Below are positions 1-13,755 of a stretch of 64,000 nucleotides of DNA, in pieces. Below the pieces are notes generated by a model. That model was given only the letters and a program-made list of their open reading frames with translations. It did no database searches and was not told where the DNA came from. The first letter of the stretch is position 1. Each line of letters opens with the position of its first letter. Position numbers and translations under genes: made by a program. This stretch comes from Plazaster borealis. Its lineage: Eukaryota > Echinodermata > Asteroidea > Forcipulatida > Labidiasteridae. Location of the stretch: the NCBI GenBank assembly GCA_021014325.1, contig CM037472.1, positions 39,766,234 through 39,830,233 of the forward strand. Direction: 5' to 3'.

Positions 1-3000
1 GTTTCTGTTAACTTCTGTACACTTGACAATTAATCTTCAACTCAACTCCATGGAAATTGCAATTTACTGTTTAAATTTGCCCCGAATAGACTGTAAAAAC
101 CACTTACATCCAGATACACAATAAGCACAATAACCTTGTTTGGAGATAAATCCTTTAAATAACAATTATCTATCTGTTTTTCTGTGTCACTAGATTTACT
201 TCCATTTTGACTTAAATATTTTATATTTTTAATAAACCCAAAGCCAATTGATAAAGCCTCTTTGTAATTAAAGTAGACTACTTTCATTTATGATTACAAA
301 TTCAACCACATTTCAATATTTAAAACAACATGTTGATAAACCACTAACCTCCAGAAAGAAAATATAAATGAAAAATTCCTCAGCAACTAAATGTATCTTT
401 TAAAAACGTTAAAAACGTAAAACCAGATTTTTAAAAACCCTACACACATCAAAAAGGGGCACAAACTCCTCAAAAAGATTTATCTATTTTCACGATAATT
501 ATTTGCATCTGCATGCTTTCATTTGATTTAGGATTTGAATTGCAATATAAAAAACTAAAAACATGTAATTTTGTCGCAAAAATGTTTAAACTCAAATGGA
601 AAGTTTGAGAAGTTTAAGTACAGATTGCTACGTAATTGTAATTGAAGAGTGTATATAAGGCAAATGAAGTCAGAAATAATAGGCATAAATAAGAGTTGCA
701 ACAAAATAGTCTCAAAAAGACATCTATAACACCTTGTACCAATTTAAAGATTGACAAATCTTAAATAAACCATACTGGTCATTACAAAAGAAAACCTTCA
801 AGATTATTTTCACCTTCGCAGAGGAAGTTACTGTTGAACCTTTTCGGATAATAAATAGAATTCTTTGCGCGTCCTTCACCATATACATTCCATTGACTTT
901 GTTGATGATACCCAAAAGTGGCCCAACTGTTAGATAAAGTGTTGGAAAGATATGATAGTTGTTCACTTGAAAACATGTCCTTCAAACTGCCTGTGTGTCA
1001 AAATGAAAGCCATTGCGCAGGTTGAAACTCCTTTGCACTTCATTATCAACACATAATACCCTGCTGCCTCGCAGGTTTTCCACATTGAAAATCACTGAGC
1101 GAATAAACCTTTGCAACTATTGTTCCAAATTGGTGCGCCCAAGCAGGTAAGAAAAAAACCACAATACAACGTGGTGCGTAGGACAGGACTTTGAAATGGT
1201 GCAGAATGCACAGGGGGAAAAAAATAAAGGAGATTTTGAAATTAGCCATTCCTAACCCTATCATTGTATTTGAGGGTGTGAGAGTACAATATGTAGTTGA
1301 AATACCTACATACGTATTTGCAACTCCCAAGGCCAAATACCATGAGCGGATCTACTGTTTGGTTTAATAATTATACAACTTGTTCCTTGTGTACATACAT
1401 GTTGTATAGACAGGCAATAAAATCAGTAGTTATGTTTCTTGTGAAAAAACGATGTTGGAAATACAAACCCAATCTGTAGTCTCTGTGAAAGTCTCATGCA
1501 TTTTCAGACACAGGGATCTGTTAAGGTGCATGATTTTAAAGTTAATGCTCATAATATACATTGTTCACAAAGGTTACACACTTGCATTGTCTATATGCCA
1601 CGTTAGAGATAGAGTGTAATCTGCGAAACTTGAAACAAAAAGTGAATAGTTATCCACCTTTTATATCCACCTTTTATATCAAGAAGGGAAAGCCAGTGTA
1701 AGGGAAGTTTTATATCAACGATATGAAACTGTGCCCACTCGGTAAGTTACAATTTGTGTGGGTTTCCAAATTTGTTATGAAATAAAACGAAAGAAAGTCA
1801 AAATGACTCCTTCACAATACATTCCAAAGCAAGCGGGGTCACCCAGTCACCCCTCCGGCTGTACTAGTTAAGCATATTCATGATCCCATCCTGTGTTGTT
1901 TTAACTGCACCATTTCATGTGGTTAGCCATGCAGTAAAGCAACTGGTACTCTGCTCACTGTCACTATCTAACAAATCGATGCTGATGTACAATGGAAACC
2001 AGTGGACCCTTAAAATCCAGTGATTTAGCGGAAGCTGTCGCATAAAATATTCTTGAAAGACCCCAAATATTCCAAATATTAGAAAAAATATCTTTTTATT
2101 CTGAAAACCCCCCTGATGCATCCTGTTTCTTCCTGCAGAAGACAATAAAATCATGGTTGAAATAACCAGCTTTTTGGAAACGAAGGAAAACATCCCACTA
2201 ATGATTGTTTTCTATAAAAAATAACATTGACTACAACATGATAACCATGGCCTAACAACAAGTAAAAATGATCTCTGCATTGACAGAACCTTAAAAAGTA
2301 TAACACATGACCAAAGCAATGACTTTATAACTTTTCAATCTGAAAGCTCGATACAGTTTTATACCCTGATAATTAATTGTCTGACATCAGCAAGAAAATT
2401 ATCTCTGTACTGGGTTCTAATTCCTTGCATTGCCAAATCAAATTCCCACACAACGTTGTTTTACTGAAAACACGACCGACTTATTCGATAAATTTCGATG
2501 TTAACTACTCCAAGTAATACTAACAGTTAGATGGTGAAATCATAACATTGAAAAATAATTCACTCTCCGTTTGTAAACAGGGAGTTCACACAAATTCTAC
2601 AAAATCCAGGGATTGAAAATAAGTGTATCAGTCACATTTAACATGTGAGCACAAAGATAACGTTGGGATATATTACTGAGGTGTCAATCTGACACCTGTT
2701 GAAAGAGTCCAAACATGACAATACACCCTGCTGTGTTATTTTCATAGTAACTTACACTGTGCTTCATGCCACTTGCTTCGTGCTGTGCTGTGCCCTTTGC
2801 TCACCTAGACTTATCAACCCAAGAATTTCATGGAGGTCAAAGAGGTCATAAGTTCTGTTGCTATGGTAATGACTCCACTGTATCCTTGACAGTTTCCCAC
2901 AGACATTTCTACTTTTGTGCAGAAATTCCCTTTTGAGAAATGACAGACGCACTAATGACATACAAATTATAGTTCATTGAAGTGTAGTCACATTTCATTA

Positions 3001-3805
3001 AGATTGCAAACTTTAGTCTTCTTCCACTCATTCCTCTTTTCAGCCTCTTATTGAACCCAAACTAACTGTAAAAAGCCCCCTTTTTGCAACTTATTGCACA
3101 ATGAAAGCCCCTGAGAGTACATTTCTTTGGATTAAAAACAACAATCAAAGCTGATTTTAGAAATGCTGAATGTACAAATGGTCATCAAGCAAAACAAGGC
3201 CCAATTTCATGGCTCTGCTTGAACTGTTCAGCATTAACAAAAGATGAAAATTCTGCATTAAATGAAAGCGCCTTCACAGGTTAAAAAAAAGTTTCCTTGT
3301 GCGGGTGCAAACTTTACATAACACAGAAATTTGGCACTAACCCAGTGAGCTCAAAATGGTGACCATAAGCACAAAATTCAAACTGGAACAAGGTCTTGCA
3401 TCTTCAATTGTGCAAACTAAAGAAGGGGCAACAGATTTCAAAGCCAGACGAGTAACAAAATAAGCTGCAAGCACAACCTCTAGAGCTTTCATAGACTTAT
3501 CTTTTGCAAAATCCGTTGCTCTGTTTCTCAAAGGTCTAAAAACTCGTACAGAAATGTATCAAAGAGTTAGAAGAATCAGACCTTTAGTAAATGACAAGGA
3601 ATGCATCAGCAAGACATCTTGCTCCATTTGCCCCTTAACCCAAGGCCTTTAAATAGTCCATGGTTTACTACGGCAGACAGATCACAGTTTCATCAGATGG
3701 GTCAAGAATGGTCAGTCTTTCAACTAGAAAGTGCTATGGTTTAACACTGACAGTTGGAGAGCAAAGAAATAATGAATGTAAAACCTCAGTGTACCATTCA
3801 GTCTG
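1..3805. other. Left-edge region without recognisable gene
   Basis: I find no exon-like reading frame with a recognisable protein family here on either strand. The open frames are short and of low complexity. Part of the right side (below 3806) is probably the 3' untranslated region of the carboxypeptidase gene, but I could not place a convincing polyadenylation signal. A fragment near 3199-3225 matches one end of the miniature element seen complete at 14539-14669 (motif CCCAATTTCATGGCT). Confidence 0.5.
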
Positions 3806-6550
3806 TTACGTCATTTTAATTCCACTTGCTGCTGCAAAGGATGAACTCAAGGATCGTAAACTGACCACCCTCTTACGTTGATAGAAATGTAGTCCATATG
3901 GCTTGTATTGCTGACACATCATCATGAAGAACAGACAGAATGTCATTCCAACTAAGATGTAACCAAGAGGCAGACCAAACAAAGGCTCCTTTTGACAAAA
4001 AGGATATCAAAATAAAAAATTATGTGACATTTATGTTTGCTATTGAGTCACATAAATGTACAAGAATGCTCCAAATTATTCTTTTGTAAAAGACCTCCAG
4101 TTTTACCCAGGTGTCAAATTTGACAACCCTACTTTATCTTTCTTTTCAAGTGAGCAAATTGGACACCTTATTTTTCAATTTACAGCAAACTTGGACCAAA
4201 GCCAAATTTGTTTTGGACTTCGATTAATGGTGACTTACCACCAGTAATTGTCAACAATGTTAACACTTTGTTTTTGGAGCTGTGGTAACTTGATGATGCC
4301 AGTTGTTAACTGTTAACTATTGGTGTTATGACTGCATACAATTTGTTAAGGCCACTGATGGTTTAATTTGTGCAGTTGACTAATTGCAACCAACATTCAA
4401 CATTGGTTTAGGTGTTTGTATAAAATCACAGCAAAAATAGTAAAAATACTAACCCAACCACAACATGACGGTTTAAATAAAGCTCTTTGGCTCTACTGAT
4501 CTATTATGCAATACCGAGCCAAATCCCACGAATTAAATACCCAGGAAATTCCAAGGAAAAATCCCATGGCACCTGGGTACCCTATTATTTCACATTTAGT
4601 TTGCTAATCCAGGTTATCTAGCTTAACCCTACCCTCAAGCAGAGTTGACCAGGGTTAGCAATTCAAGTGTAGGAATGGCTCTAGCTTAACCCTACCCTCA
4701 AGCAGAGTTTACCAGGGTAAGCAATTCAAGTGTAGGAATGGCTCTAGCTTAACCCTACCCTCAAGCAGAGTTTACCAGGGTTAACAATTCAAGTGTAGGA
4801 ATGGTTCTAGCTTAACCCTACCCTCAAGCAGAGTTTACCAGGGTTAGCAATTCAAGTGTAGGAATGGCTCTAGCTTAACCCTACCCTCAAGCAGAGTTTA
4901 CCAGGGTTAGCAATTCAAGTGTAGGAATGGCTCTAGCTTAACCCTACCCTCAAGAAAAGTTTACCAGGGTTAGCAATTCAAGTGTAGGAATGGCTCTAGC
5001 TTAACCCTACCCTCAAGCAGAGTTTACCAGGGTTAGCAATTCAAGTGTAGGAATGGCTCTAGCTTAACCCTACCCTCAAGCAGAGTTTACCAGGGTTAGC
5101 AATTCAAGTGTAGGAATGGCTCTAGCTTAACCCTACCCTCAAGAAAAGTTTACCAGGGTTAGCAATTCAAGTGTAGGAATGGCTCTAGCTTAACCCTACC
5201 CTCAAGCAGAGTTTACCAGGGTTAGCAATTCAAGTGTAGGAATGGCTCTAGCTTAACCCTACCCTCAAGCAGAGTTTACCAGGGTTAGCAATTCAAGTGT
5301 AGGAATGGCTCTAGCTTAACCCTACCCTCAAGCAGAGTTTACCAGGGTTAGCAATTCAAGTGTAGGAATGGCTCTAGCTTAACCCTACCCTCAAGAAAAG
5401 TTTACCAGGGTTAGCAATTCAAGTGTAGGAATGGCTCTAGCTTAACCCTACCCTCAAGCAGAGTTTACCAGGGTTAGCAATTCAAGTGTAGGAATGGCTC
5501 TAGCTTAACCCTACCCTCAAGCAGAGTTTACCAGGGTTAGCAATTCAAGTGTAGGAATGGTTCTAGCTAAACCCTACCCTCAAGCAGAGTTTACCAGGGT
5601 TAACAATTCAAGTGTAGGAATGGTTCTAGCTTAACCCTACCCTCAAGCAGAGTTTACCAGGGTTAACAATTCAAGTGTAGAAATGGTTCTAGCTTAACCC
5701 TACCCTCAAGCAGAGTTTACCAGGGTTAGCAATTCAAGTGTAGGAATGGTTTTAGCTTAACCCTACCCTCAAGCAGAGTTTACCAGGGTTAACAATTCAA
5801 GTGTAGAAATGGTTCTAGCTAAACCCTACCCTCAAGCAGAGTTTACCAGGGTTAGCAATTCAAGTGTAGGAATGGTTCTAGCTTAACCCTACCCTCAAGC
5901 AGAGTTTACCAGGGTTAGCAATTCAAGTGTAGGAACTTCACAGGAAATCCATCTAATGTGAAAGGAGCTTACCTCATCTTGATGGAACATCTTATGTACT
6001 TGTTTCTCTTTCCAATGTAAAAGGTATGTGAATAACGTCTCATAAATAGGCATCACAGACTCAAGTGCGCTCTACAAAGAAAAATATTGTCCGGACATGT
6101 CATGTTATTTTGTTATTGGTAGAGTATACACATCATTGTATATTATTTTATTTAGGATATTTTTCAGAAAAAAATTCTTCAAAATTAATTTGAAAAATAA
6201 CTTTTGCCTTTTGCCAACTATGGCCTCTATGATCTCTAAAGGGTTAATTGCCTCAGATTAATATGTCTTTAGGGGGAAGTTCGAATCCCTCCAAGGACCT
6301 ACATTTGTTGTTCTTATTTTATTGTTTGCTTCAACTTTGTCCCTGAAGGTTCATCCTACATTTTACTACTGAGTTTTTTTAAATCTCAAAACCACCTACC
6401 ACCACCTTCCACATACAGCTATTTCTTTCAACATTACCCTAAACTATTTTTCAGTTGTTATCTTGGTAGATGCTGGGTTGGTTCTTTATCCCATTTAAAG
6501 GAAGAGTCATACTTTGGTAATGACCTACCCGCCCACCCCCACAAAAAAAA

Positions 6551-6594
<44 letters not shown>

Positions 6595-9500
6595 TAAAAT
6601 AAAAAAATATAAAAAATAATAATAATAATAAATAAAAAAAATAAAAAATAAAAACAAATATATATAAAAAAAAAATTAAAAAAAAAATATAAAAAAAAAT
6701 TAAAAAAAATAAATAAAAAAAAATAAATGAAAAACTAGACATTGAGTTTTTGTTTACTACAAAAACACGGTGTTCGTGGTGAGTGATCGAATGAATAGGT
6801 CATTATACCTTATCAATCCAATTCCTTGTTCAGGAGTTATGAATTTTTCAAAAAAAAATTAACATCAACTTCCGGTTTTGACCGGAAGTCAAGGTCAAAT
6901 TGGGGTCACATTTTGTGTAGCGCGTTTAGTTTATGAAGACGTTTTAGATGGTGTATGGATTGTAAACCTCCAACAATTTGTTGAAACATTAACTTTCACT
7001 TTCCGGTTTGAACCGGAAGTCAAGGTCAAATGAGGTCACAGTGTGTAGCATTCTTAAATCTTTGGAGCCCTTTCTGATGATGTATAGATGATACAAATCC
7101 AATGTGTGGTTCAGGAGTTCTGATTTTTTCAAATATTAAATTTCATCTTCCGGTTTGAACAGGAAGTAAAGGTCAATTGGGGTCACATTCTGTATATCGT
7201 TTGTTAAACTTGTCCAATGATGTATAGATTGTAAAAATCCATTGTGTGGTTCAGGAATTATGAATTTTGAAACATTAAATTTCAACTTCCGCTTTGAACC
7301 GGAAGTCAGGGTCAAATGGGGTCACAATAAGTGTATCGAATGATAGGTTTTATAAAGACCTTTCAGATGATGTATAGATTGTAAAAATCCAATACGTGGT
7401 TCAGGAGTTACGAATTTGTCAAGTATTACATGGATTATCTTTATGCCCGGGTGCGCAATATACAAGGTAACATGCAGCGATGCTAAATGTATTCCTACTT
7501 GTAGTTGATGTAAACTGAACTACACGTACAATATACATGTATCTGTACACGTGTTACACTATCTCGCGTTATCTAAGTGGGACAACACAAACGTGCGCTT
7601 TAATGCTTGTGGCTATAAGACAAGATGTAAATGTCAAAATGTTGTTATTTCTGTGCAAAGGTTTGAGCAGGCTCAACGTTCTACAACCTGATGCAAAAAT
7701 TATGCTGAAGTGATAAGTAGTTTTTGAGATACGAATTTTGTGAATTTTTCAAATTCCGGTTTGAACCGGAAGTCAAGGTCAAATGGGGTCATACTTTGTG
7801 TAGTGTTTGTTGAACGTTTAACGACCTATCCGATGATGTATAGATTGTAAAAATCCAATATGTGGTTCAAGAGTTATGGTTTGTTAACAAATATTAAACT
7901 TTGACTCATTGTAATTCAATACCTGATGACGTCATCATGACATCATCAAGTTTGTGTCGTCTTGATATTGAGGTCCAATTATCTGGTGAGTTTCAATGTT
8001 CAATTCAATTTTAATCTTGAGTTATTCCCCGAAATTCATTTTTTTAAGAAAAACAAACAAAGGCAAACTTTGACCTTCTGGTACGACCGGAAGCAAAGGT
8101 CATACGATTTTTGCGTTAACTTTTGAAATGTTGCCCAAGTCTTGATCTATCCGATGCTCAATTATGAACATCACAGCTTTCAAAGTCAAGGAGATACAGC
8201 CAATAGCAAATGGTAATTTTTCAACTTTAAAACCCTTGTAATTCGACACCTGATGACGTCATCGTGACGTCATCAAATCTGTGCCGTCTTCATATTGAGG
8301 TTCAATTGTCTGATGAGTTTCAAGGTTCAATTCAGTTTCAATCATGAGTTATGTTCTAGAGAAGAGTTCCAGGGAAGAAGAAGAAGAAGAAGAAGAAGAT
8401 GGAGAAGAAAAGAAAAAAACCAAAACAAAAACAAAGAGGTGTTCGTGCTCATATTGCACGAACACCTAATAAAGATGGTAACGGTAGTAAGCATCCTGTA
8501 AATCTCTGTTGTCTACAGTGGCTCCGTTGATTAGGAATCAATAAAAGCATGTCAACAAATTTGAATCTCCAAAGATATTGGAGACTCAAGTTTCCGTGGT
8601 GTCCGCATATTAATGCTGCAGCCAGAGATGCAGTTGGTACCCGCTGTCACCTAAACGTAGATGGATTCAACGCTTTTGATGAAAGAGTTTTTTGCTGTTT
8701 ACTCAACAATTGTATATTTATCGATTTTGGTGTTTAAATCAGCATTACGTTGACAAACACCAATCTATTACCCTACCTTTAAAGGGAAAGCACATCAATG
8801 TATGATGACCCTTCCTTTAAAGGGAAAGCACATCAATGTATTATGACCCTACCTCTAAAGGGAAAGCACATCAATGTATTATGACCCTCCCTCTAAAGGG
8901 AAAGCACATCAATGTATTATGACCCTCCCTCTAAAGGGAAAGCACATCAATGTATTATGACCCTCCCTCTAAAGGGAAAGCACATCAATGTATTATGACC
9001 CTCCCTCTAAAGGGAAAGCACATCAATGTATTATGACCCTCCCTCTAAAGGGAAAGCACATCAATGTATTATGACCCTCCCTCTAAAGGGAAAGCACATC
9101 AATGTATTATGACCCTACCTCTAAAGGGAAAGCACATCAATGTATTATGACCCTCCCTCTAAAGGGAAAGCACATCAATGTATTATGACCCTACCTCTAA
9201 AGGGAAAGCATATCAATGTATTATGACCCCTCTAAAGGGAAAGCACATCAATGTATTATGACCCTACCTCTAAAGGGAAAGCACATCAATGTATTATGAC
9301 CCTCCCTCTAAAGGGAAAGCACATCAATGTATTATGACCCTCCCTCTAAAGGGAAAGCACATCAATGTATTATGACCCTCCCTCTAAAGGGAAAGCACAT
9401 CAATGTATTATGACCCTCCCTTTAAAGGGAAAGCACATCAATGTATTATGACCCTCCCTCTAAAGGGAAAGCACATCAATGTATTATGACCCTACCTCTA

Positions 9501-12500
9501 AAGGGAAAGCACATCAATGTATTATGACCTTCCCTCTAAAGGGAAAGCACATCAATGTATTATGACCCTCCGTCTAAAGGGAAAGCACATCAATGTATTA
9601 TGACCCTCCCTCTAAATGGAAAGCACATCAATGTATTATGACCCTCCCTCTAAAGGGAAAGCACATCAATGTATTATGACCCTACCTTTAAAGGGAAAGC
9701 ACATCAATGTATTATGACCCTACCTCTAAAGGGAAAGCACATCAATGTATTATGACCCTACCTCTAAAGGGAAAACACATCAATGTATTATGACCCTACC
9801 TTTAAAGGAAAAGCACATCAATGTATTATGACCCTCCCTCTAAAGGGAAAGCACATCAATGTATTATGACCCTCCCTCTAAAGGGAAAGCACATCAATGT
9901 ATTATGACCCTCCCTCTAAAGGGAAAGCACATCAATGTATTATGACCCTACCTCTAAAGGGAAAGCACATCAATGTATTATGACCCTCCCTCTAAAGGGA
10001 AAGCACATCAATGTATTATGACCCTCCCTCTAAATGGAAAGCACATCAATGTTTCTTTAAATATTTCATTTAGTTGATGTTTTCTTTTACAATGACTAAA
10101 TCAACCAGTGAACAAGTTGAGCCCAAGGTTCAAATTTCAGAAAATGCTTTCTTTGGTTACAGGTCAATTGTGGTACCTGCTGCTAATTCTAGATTCAAAC
10201 TGGACTCTCGTCACCAGGCCTGACTCTAGAAGTATAGTATGTGGATTTATTATCAGCAGGACTCAAAAAGCTCCTAGTTTACAGTGCTTACCACACATTA
10301 TGGAAAGGAACAAAATATAAACAACAAATTTCACTGGATCTAAACATTTTTACAAGACCAAATATATTCATACTTTGCTTAACTTCCAAAAGGTTTGGAT
10401 TCATCGGTGCATAAAAAAAACCACAAGCCTTACTGGAATAGAAAATACAATTTGTTTTACAATTCCCTTGAAATTTTTCCAAGGTAAACTTTAATGCATG
10501 TGAAAAAGACAGAGACAATTACCTGCAAGTTCTCATGAGGTGGGTTAAAGAGGTCAAAGCACTTTCCATTCTTTGTATTCCCCTCACCCCACAGCTCGAT
10601 GGCGAGTGAAAACGGTATCTGAAACAAGAAGGTACAAAAATATCAAAGATTTGTATACTGTGGGAAATTGCTACAGAACACTCATGTGTTGTCCATAGTT
10701 AATCGGCTACAACTTGGTGCAAAGTTATAAAACGTTTATGTGTAATTTCCAGTATCATTTGCATGTGGTACCCATTAAAAGTGCAAACTTTGTTTCCTTC
10801 ACAAGTTTAAGTTATTTGACAAATACAAAACAATGAACTAGCCCCATAGTAATCATTGAACTAGTCTTGGTTCAAGACTGTATAGTGTATGTTTTTGATC
10901 CGGCGCTGCATGCCACACAATAGCAATCAGTGTAGAACCCTCATGCCGCGTGCAGCAACGGATCGTGTATCAAAAACAAAACATAGACTTGAACCAAGAC
11001 TATCAATGAATCAGCCACCCTAGCAACCAATGAACTAACCAAACAGTGACCAATCCATCTACACACTGCACACATGTATGCAGTTAGTACACTTCATACA
11101 GCATGTACAGTTGAATGGTTTGAAATGGTTGGATACAAAGAGTAGGAGGGTTCGAAGTAAGGTTCAGTAACATTCTCATGATAAGTTATCAAGTTCTTAC
11201 TTTTCTAACACCTGCCATGTAGTCAAATACAGCCCCATCTGCAGGGTAGTTATTGATGTTATAGCCAACACCGTAAGAAAATGAGTTATGAGTAGCCACA
11301 GACATCTTCTTTGCCAAGTCCATTTGCTCATCTAGATTCACCGGCTTGGCTTTAGCTTTCTTGGACTTTGAATCTGCAATTTTAAAGTGAAGATACAAAT
11401 TTCCTTATTTTGTTTAATATTCTCAGATGTGGCCAACAGATTTTCAAGAAAAAAAACTTAACTGGTTGTAGCCTAGGTTTGTTGCCACTTTTTCTGATGT
11501 TAGTTGATTTAATAATAAGTTACACAATATTACTGAGCCTTTTCAAAACCTGAATATTTTTATTAAATCTTTCAGATGTTGGTGAATTAAAACATAATTA
11601 AAGCTTCAAATCTTATTTTATCAAGTTTAATGCATCACACAGATACCTTTGACAAATGATTCATCTACACTTACCAGCAAAAGGCAAATAGATTTGCTTG
11701 ATTCCTGAATGTAGAGATACGAAGGCATCAAATATATGATTTGCTGTCAGGTCAAGGTACACTTGACACTCTGGCTCTGAAACCCATAACAATAAAGAAA
11801 CTGTCAAAATCAAAGTAAAAGCTTCACAAAATAGTTTGTTACTGAAAACACAGAGAACATTTTACTTACAACTTAACCCTCCTACTCATGGTAACATTTA
11901 GTGAGTTGATTAAACATTTGAAACCATTTAACTGATTGTGTTGTGTATGGTGGCACAACTGTGCACTGAAGTAACTGTGTTTATATATATGTGGATGCAT
12001 TCACCACATGATATCATATTGTAGGTTGGCATAGTGCATCTATCATTCAAAACCACAGTGGATGATATCGAATGGTCAGACAGTAGGAGGGTTGACTATG
12101 TACTGTGTAGATGCATTCACCACATGATTTCATATTGCAAACTGGCACAGTACATCTATCATTGAAAACCCCAGTGGATGATATTAAACGGTTGGACATT
12201 AGGAGGGTTATATATTTGTTAAGTTAAGCCACAAGATGGATTTAGGAATAGTTGTTGTGGTTAGGGTTAGTATTGTATGCTATAGATGTCTTACCAGAGT
12301 GAGCAAATGCCCCTCTGTACTCTTCATCCTTAGGGTCACCAGAACTTCCTGCTCCTCCAAAATTCCAATCAAAATTCCGATTTAAATCAACTCCAACACT
12401 GGTTCCTCTCCAGCAATAGTTCTTGGTCCTCTCTACATAGTGCCTCCCATCTGGGTTAGCCATGGCAATAATATAAATGTCAAACCTAGTGAGAATCATC

Positions 12501-13027
12501 CGAGAGAAACTCTCAGCTGGTGAGCCATGCAGTGCCTTTAACCCACCGGTTATATTGAGTAGCAGATGAAACAGGCTTTCCACTGGGAAGAACTCACGGG
12601 CATGTTCACCGTATGATAAAAGTATCTTTGGTTTCGCTGCAGCTAGACCAAATGATCCACTGGCTGTTCTTGGGTTGGAGAAATTTGAAAGATGAAGGAT
12701 GTATTGCGGATTGCCGACACGCGATGTGTATTTCAAGTCTAATTTAATGTAGTTTGGATTTTTGGCGACAAGATCTTGAAGTTGAATTGCTATCTGAGAA
12801 ACATTGTGATAATATTTGTAATTTGGTGTGTAACGTTCATGTTGCGGTTTCACATCTCTCCCACTGACTATTTTTACAGTGGGGCAAATGAAAGTAACTA
12901 AAACCACAAACTGAAGAAAACATTTCCAAAGTAAGATGTTGGACAAGACTTTTGTTCGGATCAGCTTCTCTGGTCTTAGGTTCTCTGTGTTGCATCGATG
13001 ACCATCCATTGCTTGTGATGAATCCAT
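3806..13027 (-). CDS. Membrane-anchored M14 zinc carboxypeptidase, 6 exons
   Basis: Exons, all minus: 13027-12295, 11776-11675, 11373-11201, 10618-10523, 6071-5973 and 3988-3806 (stop TAA at 3808-3806). Phases match and give 461 residues. The family removes C-terminal residues from peptides. Zinc ligands are H142 and E145 (GEHARE) and H267 (SLHSG). Substrate-binding residues are R207 and N216-R217 (DLNRNF), and the catalytic glutamate is E344 (LAIELWG). Residues 31-51 are hydrophobic, a signal anchor or a signal peptide with a long leader. A second hydrophobic segment at about 407-426 precedes a basic tail, so the enzyme is probably tethered with its catalytic domain outside the cytoplasm. 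The motif set is CPA/CPB-like, but I see no typical activation propeptide. The first ATG is chosen as start; a second in-frame Met at residue 7 is possible. I do not assign a named orthologue. Confidence 0.85.
4618..5935. repeat. 63-bp tandem array, about 21 copies
   Basis: Unit of 63 bp beginning CTAGCTTAACCCTACC and containing ACCAGGGTTAGC. Copies differ by a few bases; some carry AAGAAAAG in place of AAGCAGAG. It lies in the last intron of the carboxypeptidase gene and starts only about 38 bp after the donor of exon 5 in the direction of transcription. No reading frame is conserved through it. Confidence 0.95.
6540..6740. repeat. A-rich / (TAA)n simple repeat
   Basis: About 200 bp of A and T with runs of TAA and poly-A. 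It lies in the fourth intron of the carboxypeptidase gene. On the minus strand it reads as poly-Phe/Leu/Ile frames that are not genes. Confidence 0.95.
6850..8345. repeat. Degenerate dispersed repeat with CCGGTTTGAACCGG motif
   Basis: Diverged copies of a roughly 120-bp module (near 6870, 6995, 7147, 7290, 7752 and 8080) share a palindromic TTCCGGTTTGAACCGGAA core followed by GTCAAGGTCAAATGGGGTCA and a 'TATAGATTGTAAAAATCCAA' stretch. A second module with CTGATGACGTCATC occurs twice, near 7920 and 8250. Roughly 7440-7735 looks like unrelated inserted sequence. A (GAA)n stretch follows near 8380-8400. The region is intronic in the carboxypeptidase gene and shows no coding potential. Confidence 0.75.
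8768..10053. repeat. 38-bp tandem array, about 34 copies
   Basis: Unit of 38 bp with core CTAAAGGGAAAGCACATCAA followed by TGTATTATGACCCT. Copies are nearly identical, with C/A and C/T variants and one shortened copy near 9226. It lies in the fourth intron of the carboxypeptidase gene. The uniform spacing without unique spacers shows a minisatellite, not a CRISPR array. Confidence 0.95.
10863..11001. mobile_element. Short inverted-repeat element (MITE)
   Basis: A 139-bp element with 14-bp perfect terminal inverted repeats, AGTCTTGGTTCAAG on the left and CTTGAACCAAGACT on the right. The symmetry continues inward (GTTTTTGATCC against GGATCGTGTATC). It carries no coding capacity and is intronic in the carboxypeptidase gene, between exons 3 and 4. 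Confidence 0.75.
11940..12215. repeat. Two copies of a ~110-bp dispersed repeat, orientation 1
   Basis: Two diverged copies containing GTAGATGCATTCACCACATG and GTGGATGATAT. The same family occurs in opposite orientation at about 17540-17900. It lies in the first intron of the carboxypeptidase gene, close after the exon 1 donor. Confidence 0.7.
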
Positions 13028-13755
13028 AATGACCAGATGGTTGGTTAATCAAACATGTGAAGGAAACTTGATGTAGTTCAAAGCATTCTAACCCCTCAGT
13101 GTAGAAGTTAACCACACTGCAAGAAACAAAACTTCAATGATGAACTGTTTGTGAACAAAAAACCTTTATTTCAAATGTTATCATAAAATTCACAATCTTC
13201 TGCATTGTGAGTAAAATAAATTGGGAAACTGTCACAATCTCTTTGACACCTCCTGCCAGTGTCAAAAATAAACAGCCCGTTAAAAATAAGGCATTACGAT
13301 GTGACGCAAGAGCCAACAGTAAAGTTACATGCAATGTGCATTGTATTTTCAGTGCGAGGAATCAACAAGAGTGTAAAAATTAATATTTTATCAATTTTTG
13401 TTTCAGTATTCAGTTTTGTGGGTTGCATTTTTTGTCATATTGATACTCCTGCAGTTAAACATTATCATTATGTAGTACGAAAACCTCAACTATCAACTTC
13501 TTCAAGTAATAGTACTTTTGTAGGTCCCAAACTTGAAGAGGGGGGCTTGGTACAGGAAAAATTGCCCTATTGTAACCCTCTTGCGACCGTCAGGAGGATG
13601 GCAAGATGAAGGGTTACGATATCACAACTAGCCAACCTCCACTTTTTCTCTGTCAATATTCTTAAATTTACTTAATTTGTTTGTTAGCAAATTAATGTAT
13701 TTGCTACAATACAGTAGTACTATGGTACTACTATAGACCCAGTAACTGGGGCGCT

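Noticed and set aside
6451..6742. Poly-Phe/Leu/Ile frames
   Set aside because: They are translations of an A-rich and (TAA)n simple repeat.
8768..10053. CRISPR-like array of evenly spaced repeats
   Set aside because: Units are contiguous and nearly identical, without unique spacers, and the setting is a eukaryotic intron. It is a minisatellite.
13259..13609. 116-codon plus-strand gene
   Set aside because: There is no recognisable domain, signal or splice context. It includes low-complexity stretches and overlaps the presumed carboxypeptidase promoter region.
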